Source: a bacterium HR23 (lineage in GTDB: Bacteria > Chloroflexota > Dehalococcoidia > Lucifugimonadales > HRBIN23). From it: a stretch of DNA of 12,939 bases. The position numbers were made by a program, and so were the translations under genes. The DNA lies in NCBI GenBank assembly GCA_002923335.1, contig BEHZ01000042.1:1-12939 (forward strand). The letters are read 5' to 3'. Below are positions 1-7,081 of this stretch, piece by piece (position 1 is the stretch's first letter; every line of letters starts with the position of its first letter). The notes below the pieces were generated by a model, which saw only the letters and a program-made list of their open reading frames with translations, was not told the DNA's origin and made no database searches.

Positions 1-359
1 TGCTCTCGGTGAAGCAGAACGTCTACATTGAAGCGGCACGGGCTGTGGGCGCCACACGGATGCGCATTATGCTCCTGCATGTGCTCCCCAATGTGGTGGC
101 TCCCTTCCTAATCGTCGCCTCGGTGCAGTTGGGCAACGCCATTCTGCTGGAATCCACCCTCAGTTTCCTCGGCCTGGGGGTTCCCCCGCCCCATTCCTCC
201 TGGGGGCGCATGCTCACCGGCGGCGCCCAGCAGTTTGCCCAGACCGCCCCCTGGCTGGTAGTCTTCCCCGGCGCAGCCATTACCCTGCTGGTGCTGGGCT
301 TCAACCTCTTCGGCGACGCCCTGCGGGATGTGCTGGACCCCAAACTGCGGGGGCGCTAG
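1..359 (+). CDS. ABC transporter permease, DppC/OppC family (3' part only)
   Basis: This is the C-terminal ~118 residues of an inner-membrane permease of the dipeptide/oligopeptide/nickel ABC transporter family; the gene starts before the window and ends at the TAG at 357-359. The frame is open from base 3, so the GTG at 9 is probably internal. Visible is the cytoplasmic EAA loop that docks on the ATPase (EAARAVGAT followed by RIMLLHVLPN, with its conserved Gly and Leu-Pro). After it come a hydrophobic segment (VVAPFLIVASVQLGNAILLE), the family-typical LSFLGLGVPPP-SWG stretch, and a last membrane span (about residues 83-104) ending in GDALRDVLDPKLRGR, the usual end of DppC-type proteins. The transported substrate cannot be read from this subunit. 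A strong promoter lies between it and the next gene, so it probably closes a separate transporter operon upstream. Confidence 0.9.
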   Translation, partial: LSVKQNVYIEAARAVGATRMRIMLLHVLPNVVAPFLIVASVQLGNAILLESTLSFLGLGVPPPHSSWGRMLTGGAQQFAQTAPWLVVFPGAAITLLVLGFNLFGDALRDVLDPKLRGR

Positions 360-422
360 GGTTTGCGGGGCTTGTTTACCAAGGCGCAGGGGAAGGCCCC
401 TCTCTCGGGGGATGGGGTTTGC

Positions 423-451
423 TTGACAGAAGGGGGGCCGACTGCTATGAT
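423..451 (+). promoter_or_regulatory. Sigma70-type promoter for the acyl-CoA operon
   Basis: TTGACA (423-428) and TATGAT (446-451) are separated by exactly 17 bases. That is a full consensus -35 and a five-of-six -10 at optimal spacing, in an otherwise GC-rich intergenic region. Transcription would start near 458, giving a leader of about 68 bases before the ATG at 526. It is the only promoter of this quality I see on the plus strand, and it stands directly in front of the acyl-CoA dehydrogenase run. No clear operator palindrome overlaps it. Confidence 0.75.
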
Positions 452-525
452 GGGGGCGCAGGTCGCTCGGGGACAGGGCAGAAAGGCCTGGCACGGTTAA
501 CAATGCTAGGAGAGGTGGGACGCAC

Positions 526-1746
526 ATGCGGTTCGAATGGACACCCCAACAGAAGGCCCTCATTGAAGAGGTGCGCCAGTTTATTCGGGAGAATGTAACC
601 CCGGAAGTCCTGCAGGAACTGGAGGAGGAGGGAGCAGAGGGGGGGCGTGGCCCCCTTTATCGGGAACTGCGCCGAAAGATTTACGAGCGGGGTTGGATAG
701 GGATTGCTGTCCCCAAGGAATACGGGGGACAGGGCGGAAGCCGTGTTGACCAGTATCTGGTGGAAGAGGAGTTCGCCCGTGCCGGCATTCCTATAGAGAT
801 TACAGGGAGCGGGATACCTGCTATCCTGGCAGCGGGCACCGAGGAGCAGAAGAAATACTTTGTCCCCGGCATCCTGAAGGGGGACATCGTCCTGGCGCTG
901 GGCTTCACCGAGCCCCAGGCGGGGGCCGACCTGGCCGGCCTGCAGTGTCGGGCGGTGCGCGACGGCGACTTCTACATCATCAACGGCCAGAAGATGTTCA
1001 CCTCCGCCGCCCACTACGCCACCCATATCTACCTGATGGTGCGCACCGACCCCACCGCCGAACGGCACCGGGGCATCTCTATCCTGTTGGTGCCTATGGA
1101 CACCCCGGGCATCACGGTGCGCCCCCTGTGGACCATCCAGAACAACCCCCGTGCGCCACGGGGCACCACCTACGGCACCGCCCGCACCAACGAGGTCTTC
1201 TTTGATAATGTGCGGGTGCCCGTCTCCTGCCGACTGGGGCCGGAGAACCAGGGGTGGTATATCGGGGCAGCGGGCCTCAACCTGGACCGGGTGGGGGCGT
1301 GGCGCTACCTCATCTCCGTGAAGCGGGATGAGGACATCGTCAACTGGGTCAAGGCCCATCGGGACAACGGCCACCCGGTCGCCCGTGCCGTCGCCCAGGA
1401 CCCCGCCATCCGCGACCGCATCGCCGAGTTGTGGATAGAGGCCCAGGTGTGCCGGCTCATGACCCTGCGGAGCATGACCATCGTGGAGCGGGGTGGGAAC
1501 TTTACCTATGAAGGCTCGGCCGAGAAAGTGTGGGCACCGGAGCACGGCGTCCGCACGACCGAGACCATCGCCCAAATCCTCGGCCCCTACGGCCAATTGA
1601 TGAACGGCTCCCCCTTCAACATTGAGAAGGGCGTCTTCGCCCACAACCTCCTGGGGGCCTTCCAGTCCGGCATCAACCACGGGAGCGTGCAGGTGATGCG
1701 AGACCAGGTGGCCCGCCGGGGCCTGGGCCTGCCCAGAGGCTCCTAA
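526..1746 (+). CDS. Acyl-CoA dehydrogenase family protein (possible alpha-type subunit)
   Basis: A 406-residue flavoprotein of the acyl-CoA dehydrogenase (ACAD) family, expected to oxidise an acyl-CoA to the trans-2-enoyl-CoA with FAD in the cytoplasm. The N-terminal helical domain includes the RGWIGIAVPKEYGGQGG stretch. The beta domain has the FAD/substrate motif TEPQAGADL (128-136) and INGQKMFTS (152-160). The end, VARRGLGLPRGS, is a typical ACAD C-terminus. By eye, the MCAD catalytic glutamate (YEGT) aligns with NHGS, putting His385 there, while the alternative helix-G base position (IVD type, LxLER) reads LNLDR with Asp254. The Arg-x-x-Phe-Gly segment after helix G is also absent, as in FadE26-like subunits of actinobacterial heteromeric ACADs. 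The start is set by AGGAGAGGTGG at 508-518. It is followed 42 bases later by a second ACAD, its likely partner. Family assignment is firm; substrate unknown. Confidence 0.93.
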   Translation: MRFEWTPQQKALIEEVRQFIRENVTPEVLQELEEEGAEGGRGPLYRELRRKIYERGWIGIAVPKEYGGQGGSRVDQYLVEEEFARAGIPIEITGSGIPAILAAGTEEQKKYFVPGILKGDIVLALGFTEPQAGADLAGLQCRAVRDGDFYIINGQKMFTSAAHYATHIYLMVRTDPTAERHRGISILLVPMDTPGITVRPLWTIQNNPRAPRGTTYGTARTNEVFFDNVRVPVSCRLGPENQGWYIGAAGLNLDRVGAWRYLISVKRDEDIVNWVKAHRDNGHPVARAVAQDPAIRDRIAELWIEAQVCRLMTLRSMTIVERGGNFTYEGSAEKVWAPEHGVRTTETIAQILGPYGQLMNGSPFNIEKGVFAHNLLGAFQSGINHGSVQVMRDQVARRGLGLPRGS

Positions 1747-1788
1747 GCCTCGCCCCGTGCCTCCGTATCATCACAGCGAGGGTGAAGT

Positions 1789-2976
1789 ATGGACGTCCTG
1801 CCCAACGAGGAAGAGGCAATGCTGAAACAGAGCGCCCGGGAGTTCCTGGAGCGGGAGTGCCCCGTGAGCCTGGTGCGGGCGATGGAGAAGGACGAGAAGG
1901 GCTACCCCCCTGACCTGTGGCGCAAAATGGCCGACCTGGGCTGGCTGGGCATGGCCTTTCCGGAGGAATACGGGGGCGCCGGTGCTCCCCTCACGCACGT
2001 GGGGCTGGTGATGGAGGAGATAGGGCGTGCCATTGCACCTGTGCCTTTCCACTCCACCATGACCGCCGCCCTGACTGTCGCCAGCGACGGCACCCCCCAG
2101 CAGAAGCAGGCCATCCTCCCCGCCGTGGCTCGGGGCGAGATGATCCTCACCTGGGCTTTCCAGGAGGCGGACCCCCGCCTGGTGCCTGAAGCGGTGCAGA
2201 TGCAGGCGGTGCGCCAGGGCGATGCCTTCCTCCTCACGGGGAGCAAACTCTTCGTGGACAACTTCCACATCGCCGACTACTGCCTGGTGGCCTGCCGCAC
2301 GGCGCCTCCCTCGCCCCCGTCGGCCGGCCTCTCCCTCTTCCTGGTAGACACCAAATCCCCAGGCATCTCCCTCACCCCCCTCATCACCCTGGCCCGGGAC
2401 AAGCAGTTCCATGTGACCTTTGACAGGGTAAGGGTGCCGGCAAACAACCTGGTGGGGCCTCTGCACGACGGTTGGCCCGTCATTGAACGGATGCTGGACC
2501 GGGGCACCGCCCTGCTGTGTGCCCAGATGCTGGGCGCAGCCCGCAAGGACGCCGAAATGGCGTGGGACTATTCCAAACGGCGCATCGCCTTTGGGCGCCC
2601 TATCGGTGCTTTCCAGTCCCTCCAGCACCTTATGGCAGACATGCTCATCTGGCTGGATGGGGTGCAACTCCTCACCTACGAGGCCCTGTGGCGATTGGGG
2701 GAAGGCCTCCCGGCCGGTATAGAGGTATCTCAGGCGAAGGCCTTTGCCAACGAGAAGTGCCAGGCAGTGGTGCGCTCTTCCCAGCAGATCCACGGGGGCA
2801 TTGGCTTCATTGAGGAGTTTCCCCTCCACCTGTGGTATCGGCGGGTGGCAGCGTGGGCCATGCGCCTGGGCACCACTTTTGAGCACCGTGCCCGTATCGC
2901 CCGTGCCCTCATAGACAAACCGGGTGAGGTGCGCCTGGGCGTCTCCCTCTCGGTGCCTGCCCCAACCCCCGTGTAA
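1789..2976 (+). CDS. Acyl-CoA dehydrogenase family protein (possible beta-type subunit)
   Basis: A second, divergent 395-residue ACAD. It shows the N-terminal helical domain (LGWLGMAFPEEYGGAGAP), the middle domain (LTGSKLFVDN; FDRVRVPANNLVG) and the C-terminal helical domain with RRIAFGRPIGAFQSLQHLMADM (from 264) and QIHGGIGFIEEFPLHLWYRR. The usual TEPxxGSD FAD/substrate motif is replaced by FQEADPR (124-130). The C-terminal YEGTxxIQR segment is missing, the protein instead ending in the short MRLGTTFEHRARIARALI form seen in FadE27-like beta subunits of alpha2beta2 ACADs. The helix-G base position reads MLDRG with Asp237. Ribosome binding site GAGGGTGA lies at 1778-1785. Together with the gene just upstream this suggests one heteromeric dehydrogenase; two independent homotetramers remain possible. 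Confidence 0.92.
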   Translation: MDVLPNEEEAMLKQSAREFLERECPVSLVRAMEKDEKGYPPDLWRKMADLGWLGMAFPEEYGGAGAPLTHVGLVMEEIGRAIAPVPFHSTMTAALTVASDGTPQQKQAILPAVARGEMILTWAFQEADPRLVPEAVQMQAVRQGDAFLLTGSKLFVDNFHIADYCLVACRTAPPSPPSAGLSLFLVDTKSPGISLTPLITLARDKQFHVTFDRVRVPANNLVGPLHDGWPVIERMLDRGTALLCAQMLGAARKDAEMAWDYSKRRIAFGRPIGAFQSLQHLMADMLIWLDGVQLLTYEALWRLGEGLPAGIEVSQAKAFANEKCQAVVRSSQQIHGGIGFIEEFPLHLWYRRVAAWAMRLGTTFEHRARIARALIDKPGEVRLGVSLSVPAPTPV

Positions 2977-3006
2977 GGGAACCCTATCTGAAAAGGGAGG
3001 CTTCCT

Positions 3007-3216
3007 ATGGCTCGGGACCCCGTCTGCGGGAAAGAGATCGATGAGAAGGCGGCCCAGCAGGCCAGCGGGACCACCCTGTTCGGCGCCGCCGAAGTGGATG
3101 CCCAGAAGGGCACCCGGATGTTCTATAACGGCCAGTGGTATTACTTCTGCGGCGTAGAGTGCCGAAGTAAGTTCCTGGCCGCCCCACAGGCTTACCTGGA
3201 GAAACCCCAGCCGTAA
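3007..3216 (+). CDS. Small stand-alone YHS-domain protein
   Basis: A 69-residue protein that is essentially one YHS domain. The domain opening DPVCGK (4-9, Cys7) is followed by FYNGQWYYFCGVECRSKF, with Cys48 and Cys52 spaced CxxxC, and then AYLEKP. In this family the domain occurs in heavy-metal ATPases and some multicomponent oxygenases, and its cysteines are thought to bind metal. About 18 extra residues (EKAAQQASGTTLFGAAEV) lie between the first Cys and the FYNG strand compared with the shortest YHS domains. An AGGGAGG ribosome site at 2994-3000 fixes the start. It sits 30 bases after the second ACAD and 42 bases before the lyase gene, so it is co-transcribed. Domain identity is clear; whether it serves metal delivery to the metal-dependent lyase next door is inference only. 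Confidence 0.85.
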   Translation: MARDPVCGKEIDEKAAQQASGTTLFGAAEVDAQKGTRMFYNGQWYYFCGVECRSKFLAAPQAYLEKPQP

Positions 3217-3245
3217 GCCCCTATCGGCCAAGCAGAAGAAATGCA

Positions 3246-3254
3246 AGGGAGGTG
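3246..3254 (+). promoter_or_regulatory. Ribosome binding site that fixes the lyase start
   Basis: AAGGGAGGT lies a few bases upstream of the ATG at 3259. An earlier in-frame ATG at 3241 would place this site inside the coding region and has no comparable site of its own, so 3259 is the better start (373 rather than 379 residues). Confidence 0.7.
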
Positions 3255-3258
3255 TTGT

Positions 3259-4380
3259 ATGGCACAACGGCGTTGGCCCAGGGTGGAGTATAAAGAAGAG
3301 GGCATGCGGGAGGGGATGCAAATTGAAGACATGAACATCCCCGTAGAGGACAAGGTGGCGTTGATCAACGCCCTGGCCGAAACGGGGCTGAAGACCATCG
3401 TCATCGGCTCCTTCGTGAGCCCCCGCTACACGCCCCAGATGGCCCGCATTGAGGAGATCGTCTCCCGTATCAAGCCCCCACCTCCGGGGGTGAAGTTCAC
3501 CGCCCTGGTGGCCCCGGGGCGTTATCAGGAGCAGGCCCGCAAATACAGCCCGCCCCTCACCCTGGAGCGGGAGGTGCCTGCCACCGGGTGCCACATGTGC
3601 GATGTCTTCGTTCGCCGCAACTGGAACCGCACCCAAGAGGACGAGATCAACCAGTGGCCCCAGATCGTCGCCCGTGCCCAGGAGGCCGGGGCGAAGCAGG
3701 CGGGTATCGGCATCAACGCAGCGTGGGGCTCCAACTTCGTCGGCGAGTTCACCCAGGAACAGCGCATGGCCATGCTGGAGCGCCAGTATCGCCTCTGGGA
3801 ACAGGCGGGCATCCCGGTAACCCATGTGTTCCTGGGCGACCCCATGAGTTGGAACCGCCCCGATGTGGTGGAGGCCCAGATCTGGGCCATCAAGGAGAAG
3901 TGGCCCTCCATCACCCACTTCAACCTCCACCTCCACAACGCCCGGGGCATGGCCCTCACCAGCGCCTTCGCTGCCCTTCGTGTCCTGGACCCCGAGAAAG
4001 ACACCCTCTCCATCGACGGCACCATCGGCGCCATCGGCGGGTGCCCCTACTGCGGGAACGGGCGGGCCACCGGCCAAATGGCTACCGAAGATGTGATGCA
4101 CATGCTCCAGGACATGGGCATTGACATGGGGGTGGACCTGGACAAACTGATAGAGTGCGTCTGGATGCTGGAGGAGGTCACTGGGCGCCCGGCCATGGGG
4201 CATGTCTCCAAGGCTGGCCCACGGCCCAGCAAGGACCGCCTCTACGACCCCAACGCCCCCTTCATTGAGACCTTTGAGCAGGCCAAGCACTTCCTGAAGG
4301 GGCCCAAGGTCTACGAGGGCGGGATCAACCCCTGGCGGGAGCCTATTCGCAGCCCCATGCGCCCCGATACCATGCGGTAA
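3259..4380 (+). CDS. HMG-CoA lyase-like DRE-TIM metallolyase
   Basis: A 373-residue TIM-barrel protein of the HMG-CoA lyase / isopropylmalate synthase superfamily, which makes or breaks C-C bonds next to a CoA thioester carbonyl using a divalent metal. Visible are REGMQ (17-21, equivalent of RDGLQ), SFVSPRYTPQMA (51-62), FLGDP (Asp194), the metal-binding HLHN (His224, His226), the glycine-rich cysteine loop GGCPYCGNG (Cys262) and ATED (275-278). Judged against human HMG-CoA lyase from memory, Asp42 becomes Glu18, Glu72 becomes Val48 and metal ligand Asn275 becomes Gln273, with two extra residues in the loop. Arg, His, Cys and the loop acidic pair are kept. That argues for a lyase acting on another 3-hydroxyacyl-CoA, or a Claisen-type reaction, rather than plain HMG-CoA cleavage. 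It lies last in the run before a strong hairpin. Superfamily is certain, reaction is not. Confidence 0.85.
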   Translation: MAQRRWPRVEYKEEGMREGMQIEDMNIPVEDKVALINALAETGLKTIVIGSFVSPRYTPQMARIEEIVSRIKPPPPGVKFTALVAPGRYQEQARKYSPPLTLEREVPATGCHMCDVFVRRNWNRTQEDEINQWPQIVARAQEAGAKQAGIGINAAWGSNFVGEFTQEQRMAMLERQYRLWEQAGIPVTHVFLGDPMSWNRPDVVEAQIWAIKEKWPSITHFNLHLHNARGMALTSAFAALRVLDPEKDTLSIDGTIGAIGGCPYCGNGRATGQMATEDVMHMLQDMGIDMGVDLDKLIECVWMLEEVTGRPAMGHVSKAGPRPSKDRLYDPNAPFIETFEQAKHFLKGPKVYEGGINPWREPIRSPMRPDTMR

Positions 4381-4411
4381 GCCTCAGCGGGAGCCTCCCA
4401 AGCCAACACGG

Positions 4412-4445
4412 ACGGGGAAGGAGGGGGCTACCCCTCCTTCCCCGT
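4412..4445 (+). terminator. Strong perfect hairpin between lyase and CoA-transferase genes
   Basis: Bases 4412-4426 and 4431-4445 are perfectly complementary (15 bp, mostly G-C) around a four-base loop GCTA. No U-tract follows on either strand, so it is not a textbook intrinsic terminator. It may attenuate, stabilise the 3' end of the upstream message, or terminate without a U-run. It ends 17 bases before the next ATG. Confidence 0.5.
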
Positions 4446-4462
4446 GATAGGGGGCTGAGGGT

Positions 4463-5656
4463 ATGCCAAACGGCCTCTTGGAAGGTGTTACCGTCTTGGA
4501 CCTCTCCCAGGGCATCGCCGGCCCCTTCTGCGCCCGCCTCTTGGGGGACTATGGGGCGGAGGTGCTCAAGGTGGAACCCCCCACCGGCGATTACCTGCGC
4601 CGGGTCGGCCCCTTCTTCCACGATGACCCGCACCCCGAAAAGTCCCTCTTCTTCCTGGTGCTGAACCTGAACAAGCGGGGCATCACCCTGAACCTGGAGA
4701 CGGAACTGGGCCGGCGTCTCTTCCTCCAACTGGTGGAGAGGGCGGATGTGGTGGTGGAGAGTTTCCCCCCCGGCTACCTGGCCCGCCTGGGCCTGGACTA
4801 CCCCCGCCTGGCCCGGCATAATCCCCGCCTGGTGATGACCTCCCTTACCCCCTTCGGGCAGACCGGCCCCTACAGCCCTTTCGCCGGCGAGGAGATTGTC
4901 TCCTATGCCATGTCGGGCATTATGGCTATCAGCGGGACGACGGACCGGGAGCCCCTCAAGCACGGGGGCAACCAGGCCCAATACGACGCCGGCCTTCTCA
5001 GCGCCGCTGCCACCGCCATCGCCCTCTTCTCCGCCGGCGCCACCGGACAGGGGGAGCACCTGGATGTGTCTATCACCGAGGTGGTCGCCTCCACCCTGGT
5101 GGGCAACCAGCCCTACTACGCCTTTATGGGGGGCATCCAGGGCCGACGCCAGCCCAAAGGCACTCTGCTGGCCAACCCCATGCCCTGTAAGGACGGGTGG
5201 GTTATCGTCCAGCCGGGGGGCGGAGCCACCTGGGAGGATATCGCCGACTTCCTCGGACGCCCCGACCTGAAGGACCCCAAGTTCTCCACCAATGAGGGGC
5301 GACGGGTGCACGGGGAGGAGTTGGACGCCATCCTGCTGGATGCCATCAAAGAGCGGGGGCGGTGGGAACTCTTCCGGGAGGCGGCCAATCGCCGTATCCT
5401 CTTCGGCATCGTGCAGGACGCCAAAGACCTGGCGGAGTGTCCCCAACTGGCGTCCCGGGGGTTCTATCGGGAGGTGGAGCATCCCGTCATCGGGCGCGTC
5501 AAGGTGCCGGCGGTGCTGTGCAACTTTAGCCTCACCCCTTATACCCTACGCTCCCCTGCCCCCCTCCTGGGTCAGCACAACGCCCAGGTCTACTGCCAGG
5601 AGTTGGGTTACTCCCGGGAGGACCTGGTGCGCATGCGCCAACTGGGGGTCATTTAG
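4463..5656 (+). CDS. Family III CoA-transferase (CaiB/BaiF/Frc type), first copy
   Basis: A 397-residue family III CoA-transferase, an interlocked dimer that moves CoA between carboxylic acids through an aspartyl-CoA thioester. The N-terminal fold is typical: GVTVLDLSQGIAGPFCARLLGDYGAEV, then KVEPP, LNLNKRGITLNLE, and the GLDYPRL and LVMTSLTPFGQTGPY segments. The nucleophile is most likely Asp175 in the QAQYDAGLLS segment, matching Asp169 of formyl-CoA transferase, followed by ATGQGEHLDVSI. Length is normal for the family. The frame opens after a TAG at 4448-4450, so ATG 4463 is the first possible ATG. The upstream GAGGGT is very close to it, so translation initiation may be weak. The next gene, 53 bases on, is a second and rather different member. 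Substrates cannot be inferred; the neighbouring ACADs and lyase suggest activation of a branched or dicarboxylic acid. Confidence 0.92.
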   Translation: MPNGLLEGVTVLDLSQGIAGPFCARLLGDYGAEVLKVEPPTGDYLRRVGPFFHDDPHPEKSLFFLVLNLNKRGITLNLETELGRRLFLQLVERADVVVESFPPGYLARLGLDYPRLARHNPRLVMTSLTPFGQTGPYSPFAGEEIVSYAMSGIMAISGTTDREPLKHGGNQAQYDAGLLSAAATAIALFSAGATGQGEHLDVSITEVVASTLVGNQPYYAFMGGIQGRRQPKGTLLANPMPCKDGWVIVQPGGGATWEDIADFLGRPDLKDPKFSTNEGRRVHGEELDAILLDAIKERGRWELFREAANRRILFGIVQDAKDLAECPQLASRGFYREVEHPVIGRVKVPAVLCNFSLTPYTLRSPAPLLGQHNAQVYCQELGYSREDLVRMRQLGVI

Positions 5657-5695
5657 ACACCATGGGAGCAGGCGGGCTTTCTTCTAGGGGATAAT

Positions 5696-5705
5696 AAGGA
5701 GGGTG
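5696..5705 (+). promoter_or_regulatory. Strong ribosome binding site for the second CoA-transferase
   Basis: AAGGAGGGTG sits four bases before the ATG at 5710, a much stronger site than that of the first CoA-transferase gene. The two adjacent genes could therefore be translated at different rates. Confidence 0.65.
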
Positions 5706-5709
5706 CCCT

Positions 5710-7062
5710 ATGCAACGCCTCCCTTTTCAGGGCGTCCGTGTCCTGGACTCCACCTATGTGTTCGCCCTTCCCTACGCCGGGGGGCTTCTGGCCGACCTGG
5801 GGGCGGAGGTCATCAAGATAGAGGGCCCCGGGCGTATTGACGTAACCCGTGGCGGGGCGTGGAGCGGGGCCTTCCCTGAAAATACCCCCGGCGAGGACTG
5901 GTGGAACCGCTCCTCTACCTACAACCTCCTGAACCGGGGGAAGAAGTCCCTGACCTTGGACTTGAGCAACCCCAAGGCCCGTGCCCTCTTCGCCGACCTG
6001 GTGAAGGTCTCCGATGTAGTGATGGAGAACTATACCCCCCGGGTGATGAAGGGGTGGGGGCTGGACTACCCGAACCTGCGCAAACTGCGCCCCGACATCA
6101 TTATGGTCTCCAACACGGGCTACGGGCACGGCAACGGCCCCTACTCTAACTACCCCGCCCAGGCCACCACCCAGGAGGCGACCCACGGCCACTGCGCTGT
6201 GACGGGCTACATCGGTGGCCCCCCGTCCAAGGCCGGCCAATCCTTCGTGGACTTCCTCGCCTCCTGGACTGCCCTCTTCGGTATCGCCGCCGCCCTGCGC
6301 CTGCGCCAGCGCACCGGCCAGGGCCAGTGGATAGATATCGGCATGTATCAGTGTGGGGTGATGTTCCTCTCCGAGTTCCTCATGGACTATATCGCCAACG
6401 GGCGGGTGGCCCCCCGTATCGGCAACCGCCACCCCTTCCGTGCCCCCCAGGGCGTCTACCCCGCACGGGGGGAGGACCAGTGGGTCGTCCTTTCGGTGGG
6501 CAGTGATGAGCAGTGGCGGGCCCTCTGCGACCTGATGGGCAAGCCCCACCTGGCCCACGACCCCCGCTTCGCCGACTCCCTCTCCCGCCTGAAGAACCAC
6601 GACGCCCTGGACGAGATCATCCGTGCATGGACGTCCCAGCACGACCGCTATGAACTGATGTATCGCCTGCAAGAGGTGGGTATCCCCGCCGGACCCGTTT
6701 TCAACGCCCGGGATATGCATATTGACCCCCACTATCGGGCGAGGGAATTCTTGGAGTATGTGGAGTATCCGCCGGAGCGGGGAATGGGGCGTCGCCCCCT
6801 TATCGGACGGCCGTGGAAGGCCAGCGCCACCCCTGCCCGCATTCAAGGCCCTGCCCCTCGCCTGGGGGAGCATAACGAGGCTATCCTGGTGGGCTTGCTG
6901 GGCCTCACCCCCGAGGACCTGCAGGAACTGGAGAAGGCGGGCATTATCTCCCAGGTGCCACGGGAGAGCCGTTTGGAGCCCCGGGTGTCCCCCGAGGAGA
7001 TGGTGCGCAGGGGCATCCTGGCAGAGTGGGACCCCCAATACCGCCAGCGCCTGGGCATATAG
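5710..7062 (+). CDS. Family III CoA-transferase (CaiB/BaiF type), second copy with C-terminal extension
   Basis: A 450-residue family III CoA-transferase. It has the GVRVLDSTYVFALPYAGGLLADLGAEVIKIEGP opening, LNRGKKSLTLDL, MENYTPRVMKGWGLDYPNL, and the nucleophile candidate Asp181 in GQSFVDFLAS, then RTGQGQWIDI and GIPAGPVFNARDM further on. It is longer than the ~400-residue norm. Extra residues lie near 45-65 (a Gly/Trp-rich loop before NLLNRGK), and about 40 residues (from roughly 410) follow the usual end, including PEEMVRRGILAEW. It differs clearly from the copy just upstream, so this is an old paralogy rather than a recent duplication. Known heteromeric enzymes of this family (for example BbsEF, SmtAB) are encoded by such adjacent unlike pairs, which makes a heterodimer plausible. 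Two separate enzymes with different acids is the alternative. Confidence 0.92.
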   Translation: MQRLPFQGVRVLDSTYVFALPYAGGLLADLGAEVIKIEGPGRIDVTRGGAWSGAFPENTPGEDWWNRSSTYNLLNRGKKSLTLDLSNPKARALFADLVKVSDVVMENYTPRVMKGWGLDYPNLRKLRPDIIMVSNTGYGHGNGPYSNYPAQATTQEATHGHCAVTGYIGGPPSKAGQSFVDFLASWTALFGIAAALRLRQRTGQGQWIDIGMYQCGVMFLSEFLMDYIANGRVAPRIGNRHPFRAPQGVYPARGEDQWVVLSVGSDEQWRALCDLMGKPHLAHDPRFADSLSRLKNHDALDEIIRAWTSQHDRYELMYRLQEVGIPAGPVFNARDMHIDPHYRAREFLEYVEYPPERGMGRRPLIGRPWKASATPARIQGPAPRLGEHNEAILVGLLGLTPEDLQELEKAGIISQVPRESRLEPRVSPEEMVRRGILAEWDPQYRQRLGI

Positions 7063-7081
7063 TGCCTGTGGGGGCGCCTGG

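Noticed and set aside
388..401. AGGGG-AAGG-CCCCT hairpin after the ABC permease gene as its terminator
   Set aside because: Only five base pairs and no U-run; short G/C repeats like this are common in this composition.
452..525. A riboswitch in the leader of the first ACAD gene
   Set aside because: About 68 bases is short, and I see no conserved riboswitch core or terminator alternative.
445..1680. A 411-codon minus-strand open frame opposite the first ACAD, and a similar 461-codon one at 5653-7038
   Set aside because: Both are antisense shadows of conserved enzymes, with low-complexity Gly/His/Pro-rich translations and no family motifs.
3241..3258. ATG at 3241 as the start of the lyase gene
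   Set aside because: A strong ribosome site at 3246-3254 would then be coding; ATG 3259 fits it properly.
1771..4290. An 839-codon open frame on the minus strand opposite the second ACAD, YHS and lyase genes
   Set aside because: It spans three clearly homologous plus-strand genes, shows no recognisable domain, and is explained by the scarcity of stop codons in the mirror frame of GC-rich genes.
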